Origin: Girardinichthys multiradiatus
Taxonomy: Eukaryota; Chordata; Actinopteri; Cyprinodontiformes; Goodeidae
Length of the DNA stretch: 64,000 bases
NCBI RefSeq assembly: GCF_021462225.1
Contig: NC_061805.1
Span: 53,078,395-53,142,394, forward strand
Direction: 5' to 3'
The position numbers were made by a program, and so were the translations under genes. The number at the start of each line of letters is the position of its first letter. Within the stretch, counting starts at the first letter, position 1. Below are positions 28,201-41,600 of this stretch, piece by piece. A model generated the notes under the pieces. The model was not told the origin of the DNA. It saw nothing but the letters and a program-made list of their open reading frames with translations, and ran no database searches.

Positions 28201-31200
28201 AAGCATGTTGTGGTGTGTGCTATAGTTAACAGCCATGAAAAATGAGGATGTGAAAAAGTTCTCCTTCATGTTCTGCAGCATCAGCTGTCCTCTCTGTAAA
28301 TCCTGTTAGGTCTAAAGCTCTGCTGAAGGAGTGGACCAGGTGTGTAACCAGTCAGTAGAATATTTAACTTTCTCCCACCAAGTTATTAGAGATTTGTGCC
28401 TCGGCGCTCTGCTGCCTTTAAAAGGTTTTTGCATCATGTTATAAAAAAAAAGATTTCATTAGCATAAAAACACAACCCCATGCACCAAACATGCTCTGAT
28501 GTGGGATCACATGCGACTGAGGGAGTTAGAAAAGTTCTGGTACAACAGTATGGACCTGAGTTGGAGAACTCCACATTAGGGAGAGAAGATCCTCCTAAAA
28601 CGAGAAATAAAAACAAGTTAGGGTTCTTTGATACCAGTCTGAGTCAAAGAATAAAAAACTGTTGTCAGACAGCAGCTCCAGGTGGGCGGGGCCAGTTAAG
28701 AGTCACCTGTGACAATGGTTAAGAAGATACTTTAGGAGTGACTTCAGGTGAACCAGAAGCTCTTCTGAAGTGTAGTTTTGGTACCATCACTCTGCTGTGG
28801 TCATACTACAGGTTGTTCTGTCTCTACAAACCCAATTGGGTTGAGACAGGTGTCACTAAAGGGCTACTGCAGATGTGACCCTGGTTCTGCTCTCTGATTG
28901 GCCGGTTCACCTGCAGGTTCAGAGTGCTCTCAAGATGAAAGCGGAGCTGCAGCTATTCTTGCTGTCCAGATGGATGACTTCCTCCAGGGGGCGCCAGTCC
29001 AGTACAGAGAAGTCCAAGGCCATGAATCAAGTACCTTCAGCGGGTACTTCAAAACGGGCCTCACTTACATGGTAACCACATGACCAGAGACACACATTTC
29101 CTGTCAGATGTCCCACTCACTGTGACCCTGATGACATTGCTTCCTGTTTGTCTTCAACCAGCAAGGAGGTGTGGCCTCAGGGTTCAATCACGTGGTAACC
29201 AATGAGGTGGAAGTTCAGAGGCTGCTACAGGTCAAAGGTCGGCGTGTTGTCAGGTCAACAGAGATTCCTGTCAACTGGGAGAATTTCAACCAGGGAGACA
29301 GTTTCATCCTGGACCTGGGTCAGGTGAGGACCTGGAACAAGTGGGGAGACAGGTGACCTTGGACAGGTGAGGTCAGGGGGTGACTATGAGGGACAGGTAA
29401 AACAAGTAAACCTTCCTTTGCCCCAACAGGAAATCGTCCAGTGGTCCGGTCGTCATAGCAACAGATTTGAGAAACTTAAGGCCACCATGGTAAGTAGTGA
29501 TAGTACATGACATCATTCTGATGTCATAACATACAGGCTGACCAATTGACCAATTGACAGGTCTCCAAGAGTATCCGTGACAACGAGAGATGTGGGCGGG
29601 CAAAACTCCAGGTTGTCGATGAAGGGGCGGAGCCAGAGAAGATGATAGAGGTGACCACATTAAAATAGTTCTGAACCGGTGTCAAAGGGCACCTAAACTT
29701 TCCTCAATCCCAGCTTTAAAAGAACCAGACGGTTCTGGGCCGTTTCCTTAGACTGATGAGTGAAAATGAAAACTTAAATAATGACCTCAAGGATCCTGAG
29801 TTGTCCTCCAGACCAAAGTCTAGTTGTTATGAAGAACAGCAGGTTGTTGTCTACAAACTGTCATATTTTGTTGTTGAGACGTTCTTTGATCTCCTGCTTT
29901 TAACATCTTTATGTTCAGGTTCTGGGAGAGAAACCGGACCTTCCTGAATCCCTCAGCGATGACACCCAGACAGACGTGTCCAACAGGAAGGTGGCTAAGC
30001 TCTATAAGGTAACTCACAAGATGTTTACTTGCATCAGTTCCCCATCAGCTTGTGATGTCACTTCCTTTTTCTCATAACATGGTTTGGCTACATCTGTTTT
30101 CTCCCCCCCCCCCCCCATCAGGTGTCCAACGCTGGGGGGGTCATGGACGTTACGCTGGTATCGGAGCAGAACCCGTTCTCCCAAGATGCCTTGGAGTCCA
30201 CCGAGTGTTACATCCTCGACAATGGAACCAACGGCCTAATCTTTGTCTGGAAAGGTAGGACATTTGTTCTGGTCCTAAACAAACTGGTCTGAAACCAGTT
30301 GGTCAGTCTGAAGTAAAAGAATTCGTCTGTCTGGGCAGCATTCACCTGAGGTCACCTGTTGTCCTGCTGAAAGGTGACGTGTCTGTGTGCAGGTAAGGAT
30401 GCAAACAGTGATGAGCGCCATGCTGTTCTGCAGAGCTCAGAGAAGTTCCTCCAGCAGATGAACTATCCACCATACACCCAGGTGAACACAATCAACCTAG
30501 AAAAGGAGCTTGGGGAGTCCCATTGGGACTTTGGGTCACATCTTTGTACGTCACCTACTAACCTACTTCTGGTCCCCCTCAGGTCCAGGTCCTTCCTGAG
30601 TATGGCGAGACGCCACTCTTCAAACAGTTTTTTAAGAATTGGAAGGACGATGTAGACACTGTTGGCATGGGAACAGCCTACGTCACCAATAAGGTGGCAA
30701 AGATTGAGAAGGTATGCTGATTTCGCCCAGGATCTAATCCAGACTGTCTTGTTTAAACTGATGTAAAATCGGACTCTTCTGATTGGACAGGTACAGTTTG
30801 ATGTGTCAAAGCTGCACCAATCAGATTCCATGGCAGCGCAGTATGGGATGGTGGACCGAGGACATGGAGAGAAAAAGGTGATGATTGTCACTGCTTCACT
30901 TGCTTGATCCATAGACTGTTCCTTTCACATTCTGCTGCACTAGAACCTTGGAGAGGAGAACACAAATCATCTCAGAACAAAGATGAAACAGTTTTACTGT
31001 TTCGGATCAGGTGAATTAATTTAAAGCTGAGATGAGTGAACCCAGCAGAACTGCCAGATTGGAGTTGAGCTGAGCTAGTAGCTTGTGGTGATGATTTATG
31101 ACTGAAGGCCTCATTTTATAAATGTTGGAACCATCCAAAGTTAATAAAAGATGGCACTTGGGAATGCTGCCCCCACAATGCATAGCTTCGCAAAGCTAGT

Positions 31201-34200
31201 TGGCTAGCCAACTCTTCTATAAATTACACATAAAAGACAACTAGAACTAATCTCACACTAGCATAAATGCTTCTTAACACAAATAAATGGTTAGCAATGT
31301 GAGCCTAGCTTGTAAAGTTAGTTCAAACACATTTAAATAATTAGTTTAAAAAGAAACTGAACCCTCATCTAATCAGTTGAACTAATATAATACTAAACAA
31401 TATATAAATAATAATTAATGAGATAAAGTAATGGTGTCCAAGGAACAAACGTGTTTGGAGGTTAGCCAGGGAGCATCTATGACCAACTGATGAAATCAAA
31501 CACGGATGGAAAATGGCCACTAGGTGGTCGTAAAGCTCTATCATAAAACCACTGGTTCTGAATATGACGGGTCAGAATGGACTCTTATTACTTTCTGGAT
31601 AACATGAATGCAAGTCGAGTGACAACTTTCTTTTTCAACTTAAATATTTACTCTGTTTTAGATGTCTGCAAAGTCCAGAAACAAAATCATATAAACCCAT
31701 CTGTCTGTCTGCATGCAGATCTGGAGGATTGAAGGATCCAACAAGGTTCCAGTGGAATCAGCTTCCTTTGGTCAGTTCTATGGAGGAGATAGTTACCTCA
31801 TCCTGTATCAGTACCAGCACAGTGACAGACAAGGTCACATCATCTACATATGGTGAGATATCACATTCATCCTCATTTATGTTCTTAAAAGACAAACGCT
31901 CGTCTTGAAATCGACCGTGGATCGGGTTTAGGGATCCTCTGCAGTAGGTCTCCAGAGCTCCCTCTGCTGGTGAGTTTTAGTTCCTACAGGGAATTTTAAC
32001 CACCTGTTTTCTGCTGCTTTCTCTGCAGGCAGGGGGCGGAGTCTAGTCAGGATGAAACTGGGGCATCGGCTGTTCTTGCTGTTAAGCTGGATGATGAACT
32101 GGGTGGTGGTGCAGTTCAGGTACACCAACTGGGAACACTGGTCCCAGTGATGTGACACTACTGTGGTTTTAACATTTTGATCCTGAACTCCCCTCAATGT
32201 TACCTGTCTGGACAGGTGAGGGCGCTTCAAGGAAAAGAGCCCGCCCACCTCATGAGCATGTTTGGAGGCCGACCAATGGTGGTGTACAAAGGTGGAACAT
32301 CTAGGGAGGGTGGACAGTCCGAACCCACTGAAACCCGTTTGTTTCAAGTCCGAGCCAATCCAGCAGGAGACACCAGAGCTGTAGAGGTGAGACGAGCAGA
32401 ACCATATAAAACATGGGCTGGGATAGGACGGGTCAATTCCATCTTGTAATTCAGAACCTTTTGGACCAGCATGTTGTTCCTCAGTTTTCATTCAGCCAAG
32501 AACGTCTCCGTCTGGATAATGTCGATCCAGAATGGTTTAAACCAGACGTCTGTATTACGAAGCAGGACTAGTACCTTTGTGAGGAACTATGAAGCTAGTT
32601 CATCTCATAGGTGTGTCTACCATGATGGTAAATGGAAACCCATCAAGCTCTACAGCAGATAATGGTTTCCAGATCAGTAGGTGTCTCCTGACCAGTACAT
32701 GCTTTAAGAGAATGAGACATTATTGCTTGGAGAGTGACTCCAGTTTCTTCAGGTCAACGTCCACTGAAAGAAACATACTAAGGTTTAATCCAGAACATTT
32801 CGGACCAGGACCCCATGGTCTAAAACATCTAGATTTAGGGTCTTTCATTCTGTCATGATCCACATGATGTTCAGATGTGTTTAACTCCTGAGACGTTGGT
32901 GTGTCCAGGTCCAGCTCGTTGAGGATGTGGACACCCCTGGACGTCTCTTACACGGATCCAACTGCTTTATTCTTCAGTTTATGGTTCTGTCCAGAATCTT
33001 CAAACTTATTTCAGTTCCTTAATGAGCTGCAACTGACAGGGTATTTTGAGGTTAAAGTCCAGTCACTGTCATTTTTTAAAAATGGATCAGAACCAGAGTG
33101 GCTTTGTTTAAACCAGTTGGAGCCAAACTGACTACCTTCTGAACTGGACCTGTTCTTATTTAAACCAGTTAGAGCCAGTTTAAAACCCCTCAGAACCGGA
33201 CTTACTCGGCTGTCCTCTTCAGGTGGCTCCATCCTCCTCCTGTCTGAACTCCAATGATGTGTTCCTCCTGGTGTCCTCCTCTGGATCCTGGATGTGGAAA
33301 GGGAGTAGCAGCAGCTCAGCTGAGGTTAAAGGAGCCGAACATCTGGCTGAGATCCTCCTGGTGACTCCCACTCAGCAGGAAGAGGGGGAGGAAGAAGGTG
33401 AGGAAGAGGTATGGTTGAGTCTTCTGGAATGACCTGAGCAGGATGATGAAGGGTGTCTGTGGTTACAGATGGGTTCTGGGTTGCTCTGGGAGGGAAGGAG
33501 GACTACTGTCACTCTCCTCGGCTGAACAACAAGATAGATGCTCACCCTCCTCGACTCTTCGCCTGCTCCAACAAGACCGGAAGCTTCCAGGTAGGTCTCA
33601 TGGAGTCACTGTCATTCAGAGGAGGGCTGATGGGGTCAGGTCGATGGACTGTATTACTTCAGGAAGCTTAGGACCTTCAGTGTTTCCAGCAAGATGCTGC
33701 AGATCTTCTATAAGTCTGTTGTGGAGAGTCTGATCTCTTCTACCATCATCTGCTGGGGAAGCAGCATCAGAACCAGGGACTTAAAAAAGCTCAACAAGCT
33801 GATAAAAAAGGCTGGTTCTGTTCTGGAGACTCCTCTGGAGATTATTGTGCAGACAAGATGAAGAACATTATGGAGAACCCTGAGCATCCTCTTCATGAGA
33901 CTGTCCTACAACAACAGAGTGTCTTCAGTCAGAGGCTTCTTCAGATCTGCTGTAAGACAGAGCGCTAGAGGTTAAGTTAGATGTTGGGAAGTTCTGTTTG
34001 CCAGGATGGTTGATCTGGTTCCTACAACTGGAAACCAGTAGGTTTTATTGACAAGTGTGAATTAATAATGAAAGATACTAACAGTGAGACGTTTCCTATA
34101 TTCAGATGGAGGAGGTTCCAGGAGAACTAACCCAGGATGATCTGGCTCCTGATGATGTCATGATCCTGGACACCTGGGATCAGGTGAGTCTTCCTTTCCA

Positions 34201-34645
34201 TCACCACTGTGGAAATAAGCCTCTGGCTCTTCTGTTAGCTCACAGTCTCCTCCTGCAGGTGTTTGTTTGGATTGGAAATGAGGCCCATGATGAAGAGAAG
34301 ATGGAAGCTGCTGCATCGGGTGAGACAGATGGGGATCCGGGCCTGGTTCCAGGCGCCCCCTCCGCTGTTGTTACTGAACAATAACCTCCCTGATGTTCAA
34401 CATGGATCATTAAATCACCGCAGATGTTTTAGGGATTGTACAGCTCGGTCTGGTGACTAACGGATCTCTATCTGTGTTCAGCTGAGCGCTATATCGACAC
34501 CGACCCGGCTGGCAGAGACCCACGGACCCCTATCGTGACACTGAAACAGGGATTCGAACCACCAACCTTCACTGGCTGGTTTCTAGGCTGGAACCATGAA
34601 TACTGGAACAAGGACCCACTGGAGCGCTTCATGCAGGGCCTGTGA
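25201..34645 (+). CDS. Gelsolin-family actin-severing protein (gelsolin/scinderin-like), complete, 18 coding exons
   Basis: It severs and caps actin filaments in a calcium- and phosphoinositide-dependent way. Coding exons: 25201-25393, 28917-29071, 29162-29323, 29430-29489, 29561-29650, 29919-30008, 30122-30254, 30393-30481, 30583-30711, 30791-30877, 31719-31852, 32029-32119, 32216-32386, 33223-33397, 33469-33590, 34106-34183, 34259-34319, 34482-34645. Phases are consistent and give 727 residues, the usual size for six gelsolin repeats. It starts [20 protein letters not shown] with no signal peptide (cytoplasmic form). Visible motifs: [73 protein letters not shown]. It ends FMQGL with no villin headpiece, which excludes villin and advillin. 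The linker before repeat 6 is Glu-rich. Gelsolin and scinderin-like paralogues are hard to separate here; nearby dab2ip favours gelsolin. Confidence 0.93.
26050..26420 (+). mobile_element. LINE reverse transcriptase fragment
   Basis: It reads [21 protein letters not shown] (motif B), then RYADDIQLY (motif C) and [19 protein letters not shown], the usual RT palm and thumb order of fish L2/L1-type LINEs. The spacing between B and C is too short, so there is a deletion, and frames shift. Inside gelsolin-family intron 1. Confidence 0.75.
26680..27893 (-). mobile_element. Tc1-like transposon with short inverted ends
   Basis: The left end CACTCACCGACCACTTTATT and the complement of the right end, CACTCACTGGCCACTTTATT, pair over about 25 bases. 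Both ends sit at TA (26680-26681 and 27892-27893). It lies in gelsolin-family intron 1, opposite to the gene. Confidence 0.9.
26715..27752 (-). pseudogene. Tc1-like transposase with at least two in-frame stops
   Basis: It starts at ATG 27752-27750 ([20 protein letters not shown]). The helix-turn-helix follows as [11 protein letters not shown], then a stop, then [10 protein letters not shown]. The catalytic core has [11 protein letters not shown] (first Asp), [13 protein letters not shown] (second Asp), another stop (TGA) and WPPQSPDL-PIEHLWD (Glu), ending [11 protein letters not shown] then GGPTRY. The TGA after CHKA fits a CpG-type CGA to TGA change. The catalytic residues are all present but the reading frame is broken. 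Confidence 0.9.
33655..33985 (+). mobile_element. Rex1-like LINE 3' end
   Basis: It reads [20 protein letters not shown], then [20 protein letters not shown] and, after a frameshift, [23 protein letters not shown], the well-known C-terminal part of fish Rex1-type reverse transcriptases. It lies inside the gelsolin-family intron between exons 15 and 16. Confidence 0.8.
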
Positions 34646-34676
34646 CATCACTTCCTATTTCCAGTGGAGGAGAATG

Positions 34677-34682
34677 AATAAA
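34677..34682 (+). terminator. Polyadenylation signal AATAAA of the gelsolin-family gene
   Basis: The hexamer lies 32 bases after the stop codon. A GT-rich tract follows at once, as expected for a cleavage site. Confidence 0.7.
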
Positions 34683-34701
34683 CCCCTGTGTGGCCCAGTT
34701 A

Positions 34702-34702
<1 letters not shown>

Positions 34703-34735
<33 letters not shown>
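34703..34735. repeat. Microsatellite (TG)n
   Basis: About 16 uninterrupted TG units, just after the gelsolin-family polyadenylation signal. Confidence 0.95.
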
Positions 34736-34739
34736 GATG

Positions 34740-35624
34740 AGCACAGGGGCAGGTTGACAGCCTGGTTTTATTGGAGCGAAGCTCCTTATAAATACTGCTG
34801 TAGATAAATAACAGAACAGAGGCTCATAGATACAGAACAGATAGAAGCCACAGTGAACACAGGGAGAGGAGGGGATGTGCACAAATCTTCATCACAAGTT
34901 AAAGTTTTTACTGTTTACAATAAAATCTGTCGTTTACATTAAAATTCTCTGAAACAACACAAGCTAGCGTCTAATTCTGGACCGGCTCACCTGGTCGACG
35001 GGAATTAAATACTCAAAGCTACGGAAGCCCAAAGAGGCCAACACAATCACTTCAAGGTTTACAGCTAGGCTAACACTTTCCACCCGTTGCTGCTGTTTGT
35101 GCTATGCTAGGCTAACCTAACGAAGTGGCTCTGACTCCAGGTTAAAAGGTAAAAAGGGTGGCCTGTCCCGTAAGATGCAGTCTGAAGAATCAAAGGAGAA
35201 CCAGTGTATGAGGTTGCAGCTGCACCAGTCAACCAGAACCAAGTGGTCCAGTTTAACCAATAAATAAAACTTAGGTGAGGCTGAGTCATAAGGTTATTGG
35301 TCAAGCAGTTCTGATTCTTCTCAGGAAGATCTAAACATAAACAGAAAATGCAGACAGACTTCATCAAATGTCCAAAGAGGAACATGCAAAACAAAAAGTG
35401 AGGGTAACCTAGCAACAAGAGTGGGGTCAGGTCAGAGGTCATTTTGGTGGTGTAGAAGCTGACATTCAATGGATGTGTCTGTTTACTTCCCTCCAGCACC
35501 GATTGGTTAATTTAATCTTTTAGTTGAAATAAGTCAGTTTGTAAGCCCCGCCCCACGCTCTATGTGAAGCGTAAGCCCCTCCCTTCCCTGCAGTGTCAGC
35601 CAATCACAGCTCTGAGTGGGTCTC
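34740..35624. other. Intergenic / 3' UTR stretch between convergent genes
   Basis: The gelsolin-family gene and dab2ip converge here. The part near 35624 must include the dab2ip 3' UTR. No further gene seen. Confidence 0.5.
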
Positions 35625-38600
35625 TCAGCAGTTGCCAGAGTTACGGAACTCTCCGTTCTCTGTAATCTGCAGAGATGACGTGTTGCTAGGAGACAAGCCA
35701 TTCCTCTGTGATGTCACACCGTAACGTTCCTTTAGCTGGGTCAGCGCCGCCATCAGACGAGTGTTGGCTGCGTCCAGGCTCGCAATTCTCTTCTCCTGAG
35801 AGACAGAGACAGATGAGACGGATAAAAGGAGAGACAGGTACCTGTGAGGGCTGAGGATCTTCACGACTGGATTCTATGATGATCCAGAAGGCTACGATGC
35901 AATTATTCGTGATTTATTAATGCAACCCCCTCTGCACCAGCAATGACACCACCACTACCAAGCAGCCTCTGACCACCAATGATGAAGAGTAGATGGTTTC
36001 CAGTTACTACCCGAGTGCTGCGCTGTCTCGCTTCCAAGTTCTGTCTTTTGCTTCGTCAAACTAAAGTTTTAAATTACCATCAAGGTGTCAGAGTTCTGTT
36101 GCTTGGTAATAGATACAGATTCAACAAAGTCCACATCTTCATGCATGGAAACACATGGTTTCCCCACCCCAGTACCTGTGTCTCGATGACCTTCTGCTTT
36201 TGGTCGACCACAGCCTGCATGTCAGAGTGATCCTTCTTTAGCTCTTCTTCTACTGCCATCAACCTGCACAGGTGAGACAGGTAAGTGACTGTGAGTTGGT
36301 GTCAGACAGCTCATCAGACAGGTGTATACGTGACCAGGGTTTAACCTGCTAATGATGCTGTTCATCTGAAGGTCTTTGTCGTCTTGTAGCCTCCTCAGTC
36401 GGCTCTCTGTGTCTTCCAGTCGGACCTGAAACCCACACAATCATATTGGTCCACCTGTATCATGTGAGGTGGCCTCTAAAGGTAAGTCAGTGGCTTTAGG
36501 TGTGTCCCAGACCTGATATTCCTGCAGCATCCGCTGGTTCTGTTGATCCTGGACCATCAAACGAGCTTCACACTCCTCCTGTCGCAGCGCTGCAACCCGC
36601 AGCTTCTCCTGAAGCAGAGCAATCTCCTGCTGGTACTGAACACACAAAGAGGGTCAGAACCTGCGGAGCAGATGCTCAGACAAGCCACGACAGAAACTTG
36701 TCTACCTTCTCCACCAAAGTGTCGTCATGACGATCATCCTCCGTCTCACCATAGGAGGAGGCAGAGTTCATGTTAAGCAGCCAAGCAGCGGTTCGGTCCA
36801 ATGCACAGGGAGATGGAGCCTGAAGACACAAACACACCTGAATAGTTAGCTAAAGCTGGACATGGTGCAGAATTTGAATTTAAACATTTCCAGAATTTAG
36901 TCATGCTTTCTTAAGGATATTCTGCAAGCATAATGTTCTGGCCCATCGTAAAACCCAACAACTCTCAGACACGGGTCAAGGATCCCAAGGATCATGGACC
37001 CAAACAACCTCAGCGGTGTGGGATCTGCAGTCCTGTGCAGCAAGGAATATTCAGACCTCTGGCTTGGAGGATCTAAACAGCAACTACACAAACAGAAGAC
37101 CCAACACAGAAGAACCAGGTCTGGGTCAAGAATCAGTGGTTCATCTGCATCTCACGTACAAGGGACACTTGTTTGAAGACAGCAATGTGGACGTTTTGGA
37201 GAAGGAAGACATCGCTGTTAAACATGAAAGACCAACACTGAAGCAGGAGATGGGCTGGACTCTCCATCCTTAGAAATCAGGTTCTTTATTTGATGCTGAG
37301 GAGCATGACTGTTCCCCTGGTTTATGAGAAGAAACAATGAAGTGAACTTTAACGTATCAGTGAGTCTGTAGAAAAGACAGAAGATCCTCTGATGACAAAT
37401 ATGTTCCAGTCCACCCAAAGCTGCCCCCACCTCTCATTTCACCCATAATTCTTATTAATCGTTGGCATCAGCTAGAAGCATGATCATTTATGATCTAACC
37501 CTAACCCTAACCCTAAGCATGGTGACATTTTAATGGAACAATAAAAACACAAACATTTTCTGTGGATCACACCACCTGGGACAGCTCAGGTTATTATAAT
37601 TAGACTTTGATTAGGACTTCAGGAAAGATATCACAGCGCTGCACCGGGCCCATCACCTAACAACATCTACACATTTCTGGAGCCACTGGCATCCCGTACA
37701 TTCAACCGCTGGCAGAACTCCCATTGTTTTCTACAGGACTGCGTTTGCAGAGAAATCGTTCCTGCTGCAACGTTGTGATCGTGCAGAATTAGTCAGACGT
37801 TTCGTTTGGATCTCTCAGGATCTTTGCACACATCTCTCTGATGGTGCTGGCTGGACCCAGAAAAAAAGCAGGATGCATATCAAGATTTTTCAAGTCCAAG
37901 CCTAGTCCCAAGTCTCTTGTGATTTAATAAAGTCGAGTCTAAAGTCATCAGGTTTGTGACTCAAGCCTGACCCGAGTCTGATTCAAGTCACATGACTAGT
38001 CCACACCTCTATTTACAGGTGTGTTACCTTGGCAGCAGGCCGCTGTTTCTCTGGACTGTCTCCTTTGGATGATGACGACATCTGTCTGAGCCGTGACTGT
38101 CCGCTGTTTGGCCAATCGGGGCTCGATGACATCATACTGCCGGAGGCGGGGCGTGGAGGGTAGGCGGAGCCTCCTCCACTGAGCATGCTGGGAGGTGTGC
38201 GACCTCGAGGAGGGCCAGGTGGAGCAGAGGAGGGTGGTGGAGGCTGATCGATGCGTCTCTGAGGACCGGAGTTCTGCCGAGGGGGTGCAGAGCTACCTGT
38301 GGGGGAGCGGGGAGAGCAGTCACATGATAAGACCTGAACTCATTGATAACCTGTCTGACAGCAGAGCAGACTCGCACCTGAGAGCGTGTCAGTGAGAGAC
38401 AGCGCTCTTCGGGAGTATTCCTCGCCACTGCTGCTGCTCGACATGGCTGACATCCTCTCACCCCTCTCCCCCCCAACTACACCCACAGACATCTGGGTGA
38501 GGAAAGCCGGCTTGGTCCCCACGGCGCTCCTGTCCTCACAGTTTCCCTGTGACCCCACCGAGCCGTCAGAAGGAGTGGCATCTGTCTGCTGTTGTGGCTG

Positions 38601-41600
38601 CCTGGGGGACGTGGTGGTCATGTGATAGACGGGGTTCTGAAAAGATAGAGGGAGGAGCCCCGTTCTGCGTTGCCACTGGGGGTCGTCCAGGCCGTCACTG
38701 GGGGAGGAGTCCTGCAGGTCCACCAGAGACAGACTGCGGCTCTCATTGGTAAGCTCTGGCCCCTCTCTCCGGCCCCCATTGGTCAAATCATAGCCAGCTT
38801 CGTTCTCGTTGGGTTCAGAGTAGGACGAGCTCGGAGCTGGAGAGCCTCGCATACCTGCAGAAAATGACATCATCAGCAAGGTCACACATCACAGTCCCAG
38901 GTTAAAGAAGAGGAAGCTGAAAGGTCAAAGGTAAGACGTCACCTGATGCAGGCTGCAGGCTGGATCCTTTGGTGACAAAGAACAAATCTTTGTTCTCTGG
39001 AGTCGGAGACGGGAGTCTGGTGAAGTCAACGCAGCTAAACAGAGATAGGAAGTGAACATCAACCCAAAGTTTAATTCAGTTTATTTATGTGGCACAGTTT
39101 TAGAACAAAAGTCTTCTCTGTCCAAAAATGATCCTCTTACAGACAGAAACTGAGTCATTTCCATCCAGTCCAATCAGAACCGAGTTATCAAACGATGCAG
39201 TCAGATTCAGTTATTTATTCAAATTGAATAAAAAGTTTTTCTATCTAAGGAAACCCAGCAGATTGCATCCAGTCAGTGACTTGCAGCATTCACTCCTCCT
39301 GGATGAGCATGTAGAGACAGTGGACAGTCACTGGTGTTGACTTTGCAGCAATCCCTCATACTGAGCATGCATGTAGCGACAGTGGAGAGGAAAACTCCCT
39401 TTTAACAGGAAGAAACCTCCAGCACTAGAGGAACCAGGACCCAATCTGCCAAAGCAGGTAGAAACCTGCCCAGAAACAGCCCTGACGAGAGGCAGGACCT
39501 TTTGGATGGACCCTGAAGTAAAGGTGGAGCTTCATGGATGAGCTTAGGATGTTAAACATTTCTGATTGACTGAAGTTTTTATTTCAACTTAATGGGATGA
39601 TTTCTCGTTCATTTAAGGCCAGGACTGATCTAATGTGGTGTAAATGAATACTGTGTCTGTCTGAGATGTTACCTTAGTTACAATGAACTAGTACAGGACT
39701 GCGGAGTCTCAGACTGAAGGACAATCTGGATCAGGTCAAAGGGACGCAAGAAAGAGGCCTGGAAACTTGGGGTGTGGGGGAAAATCTTTATCAGCATCCA
39801 TGTGTTTATTGTGTTTAACAGTTATTAGAGGAATGGGTGATTTCTTTCAGGTTAAAGGAGAAGAGGAGTCAAATTGCAACCCTCTATGTAAGTCCTGGTG
39901 TCCTCAGGTTTTGCAAGGGGTTCTACTGTGTGCAAAACACCTACCTCAGACGTTATCACCCCCCCTTGAGGATGTCCTGAAAAGAGATGAAATCTGGGTC
40001 CATCTGCTCCTAAACTAGATGTTTGTTCCAACTGGATCCAATGTTCTGACCATAAAGGAGTTGTTTTTTGCCAAGGAATGTAGGCCTGGGTCATCTCAGG
40101 AAGCACTGGGGGTGCTTGGTTTTGGGCCTTTCTCTTATCAGTTCTTGCCCCCCCCCCCCTAGTATAAGGGAACTGCTTGGACTCAACTCTTGATCCTTTT
40201 TGGCTTCTAAGGAGCTGACTGTGTTCAGGTGAGTCACTGCATGCATAAAATCTGTTCATCTACTTTTTTCTGAGATAATACAGTTTGAATGATTACATTT
40301 AATTCTCTTGTGATTATTTTGCTAACTACCAGTCATACTTCCAGAAAATAAGATCCTGCAGGAGAGGTGAGGGGTTGTGTTCAGCTGCTTCATGTTGACC
40401 TGATTTTACTGGCCACAGCTTCTCATCCAACACAACTGTTAAGATAAACTGTTAAAAATATAAAAATCTGCAACTGCAGATGAAGATGAGGAAGAACAAG
40501 ACGTTTGTCTGCAAGGTGACCTCGCTGTGACATCCTGCTTCAAACTGAGTCAATGAGTTCTGGAAAATTCTGGAATCACCAGCAGAACCTTTACAGCGTG
40601 CATCAGGTTTTGGAGGCCTGCATAGTGGAAGTGGACACACCTCGGAGATTTAATGAAAACAGTTTTTCTTCTTCTTCTTTCTTCTGCAGAAGACGCTGAG
40701 CTGACACACTGCTGAAAGTCCCCATCTCCATAGAAGTGAAGCTGAAAGCTGGCCTGATCAGCAGAATCTGAGAACGTGGTGTCATCCTCTCAGTTCACTT
40801 GTTGCACTGCAGACTTTGAGGACTATTTTGCACACAGTTGATTCACTCAATCAAAGAACCTTCTGTAACATGATGGATGGATGGAACCTTAAGGAGGTAT
40901 CTGAGTTCCCCTCCTTGAGAGCTACAGATTTCAGCTGAATGACCTCATGGAAATGGTTGATCAGTGCTTCAGACCACCTCAGGATGGTTCCCTCCTGTCT
41001 CTGAGTTGGTTTTCAACATCAATGATGTGGTCAAGATAATCTATGTCCAGGTTGAATTTAAGTCTTCATTTGGAACAGGCTTGTTTTAGGAAAGTATTTG
41101 TATGGGGAAAAAACTCCAGTCATAAATATTTTGTACTTACAAACCAGATTGTGAATTTGGTTTTGGAAAAACAACGCTGGGAATTTCATCTTTGTGCAGG
41201 TGTAGATAGGAATGTGTGTAAAACAGATTTGTTCTTGTCAAAAATAATCACACAAGTTGCAGATTTTCTTTGTGAAGCTCTGTTTACAGATACAAAGCTA
41301 AAAACTACGAGTAAAACTCTGAGCTTCCCCAACTAAGGTGTGAGTTTCAGCTTTAAGTACGGATTCTGACCAGAACTTTCTTCCTCTCAGCCCATTGGTC
41401 AATGTCATGTCAATCCCAACTGTAACCATCCAATCAGAGAACAAATGGTCTGGCTGTAGTGGAGGCATTTTACTGAGCGGCAGGTTCTGGACGGATGCTA
41501 CATGTAGTGGAGTTACTTTAGTGGAACAATAAGATCATTGTCCAGATCATTTTTTTTTGGCACTGGAGGCCTTCATTTCTCATTTTTCGATAGTAGGTAG

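Noticed and set aside
30463..30912. Minus-strand 149-residue frame
   Set aside because: It is antisense to gelsolin-family exons 8-10, which match the family exactly.
34482..34645. Villin or advillin identity for the gelsolin-family gene
   Set aside because: The protein ends just after repeat 6 (FMQGL, then stop); no headpiece exon follows.
37495..37516. Telomere-like repeat as a chromosome end or fusion point
   Set aside because: Only about 3.5 units inside a dab2ip intron; chance or repair insertion is enough.
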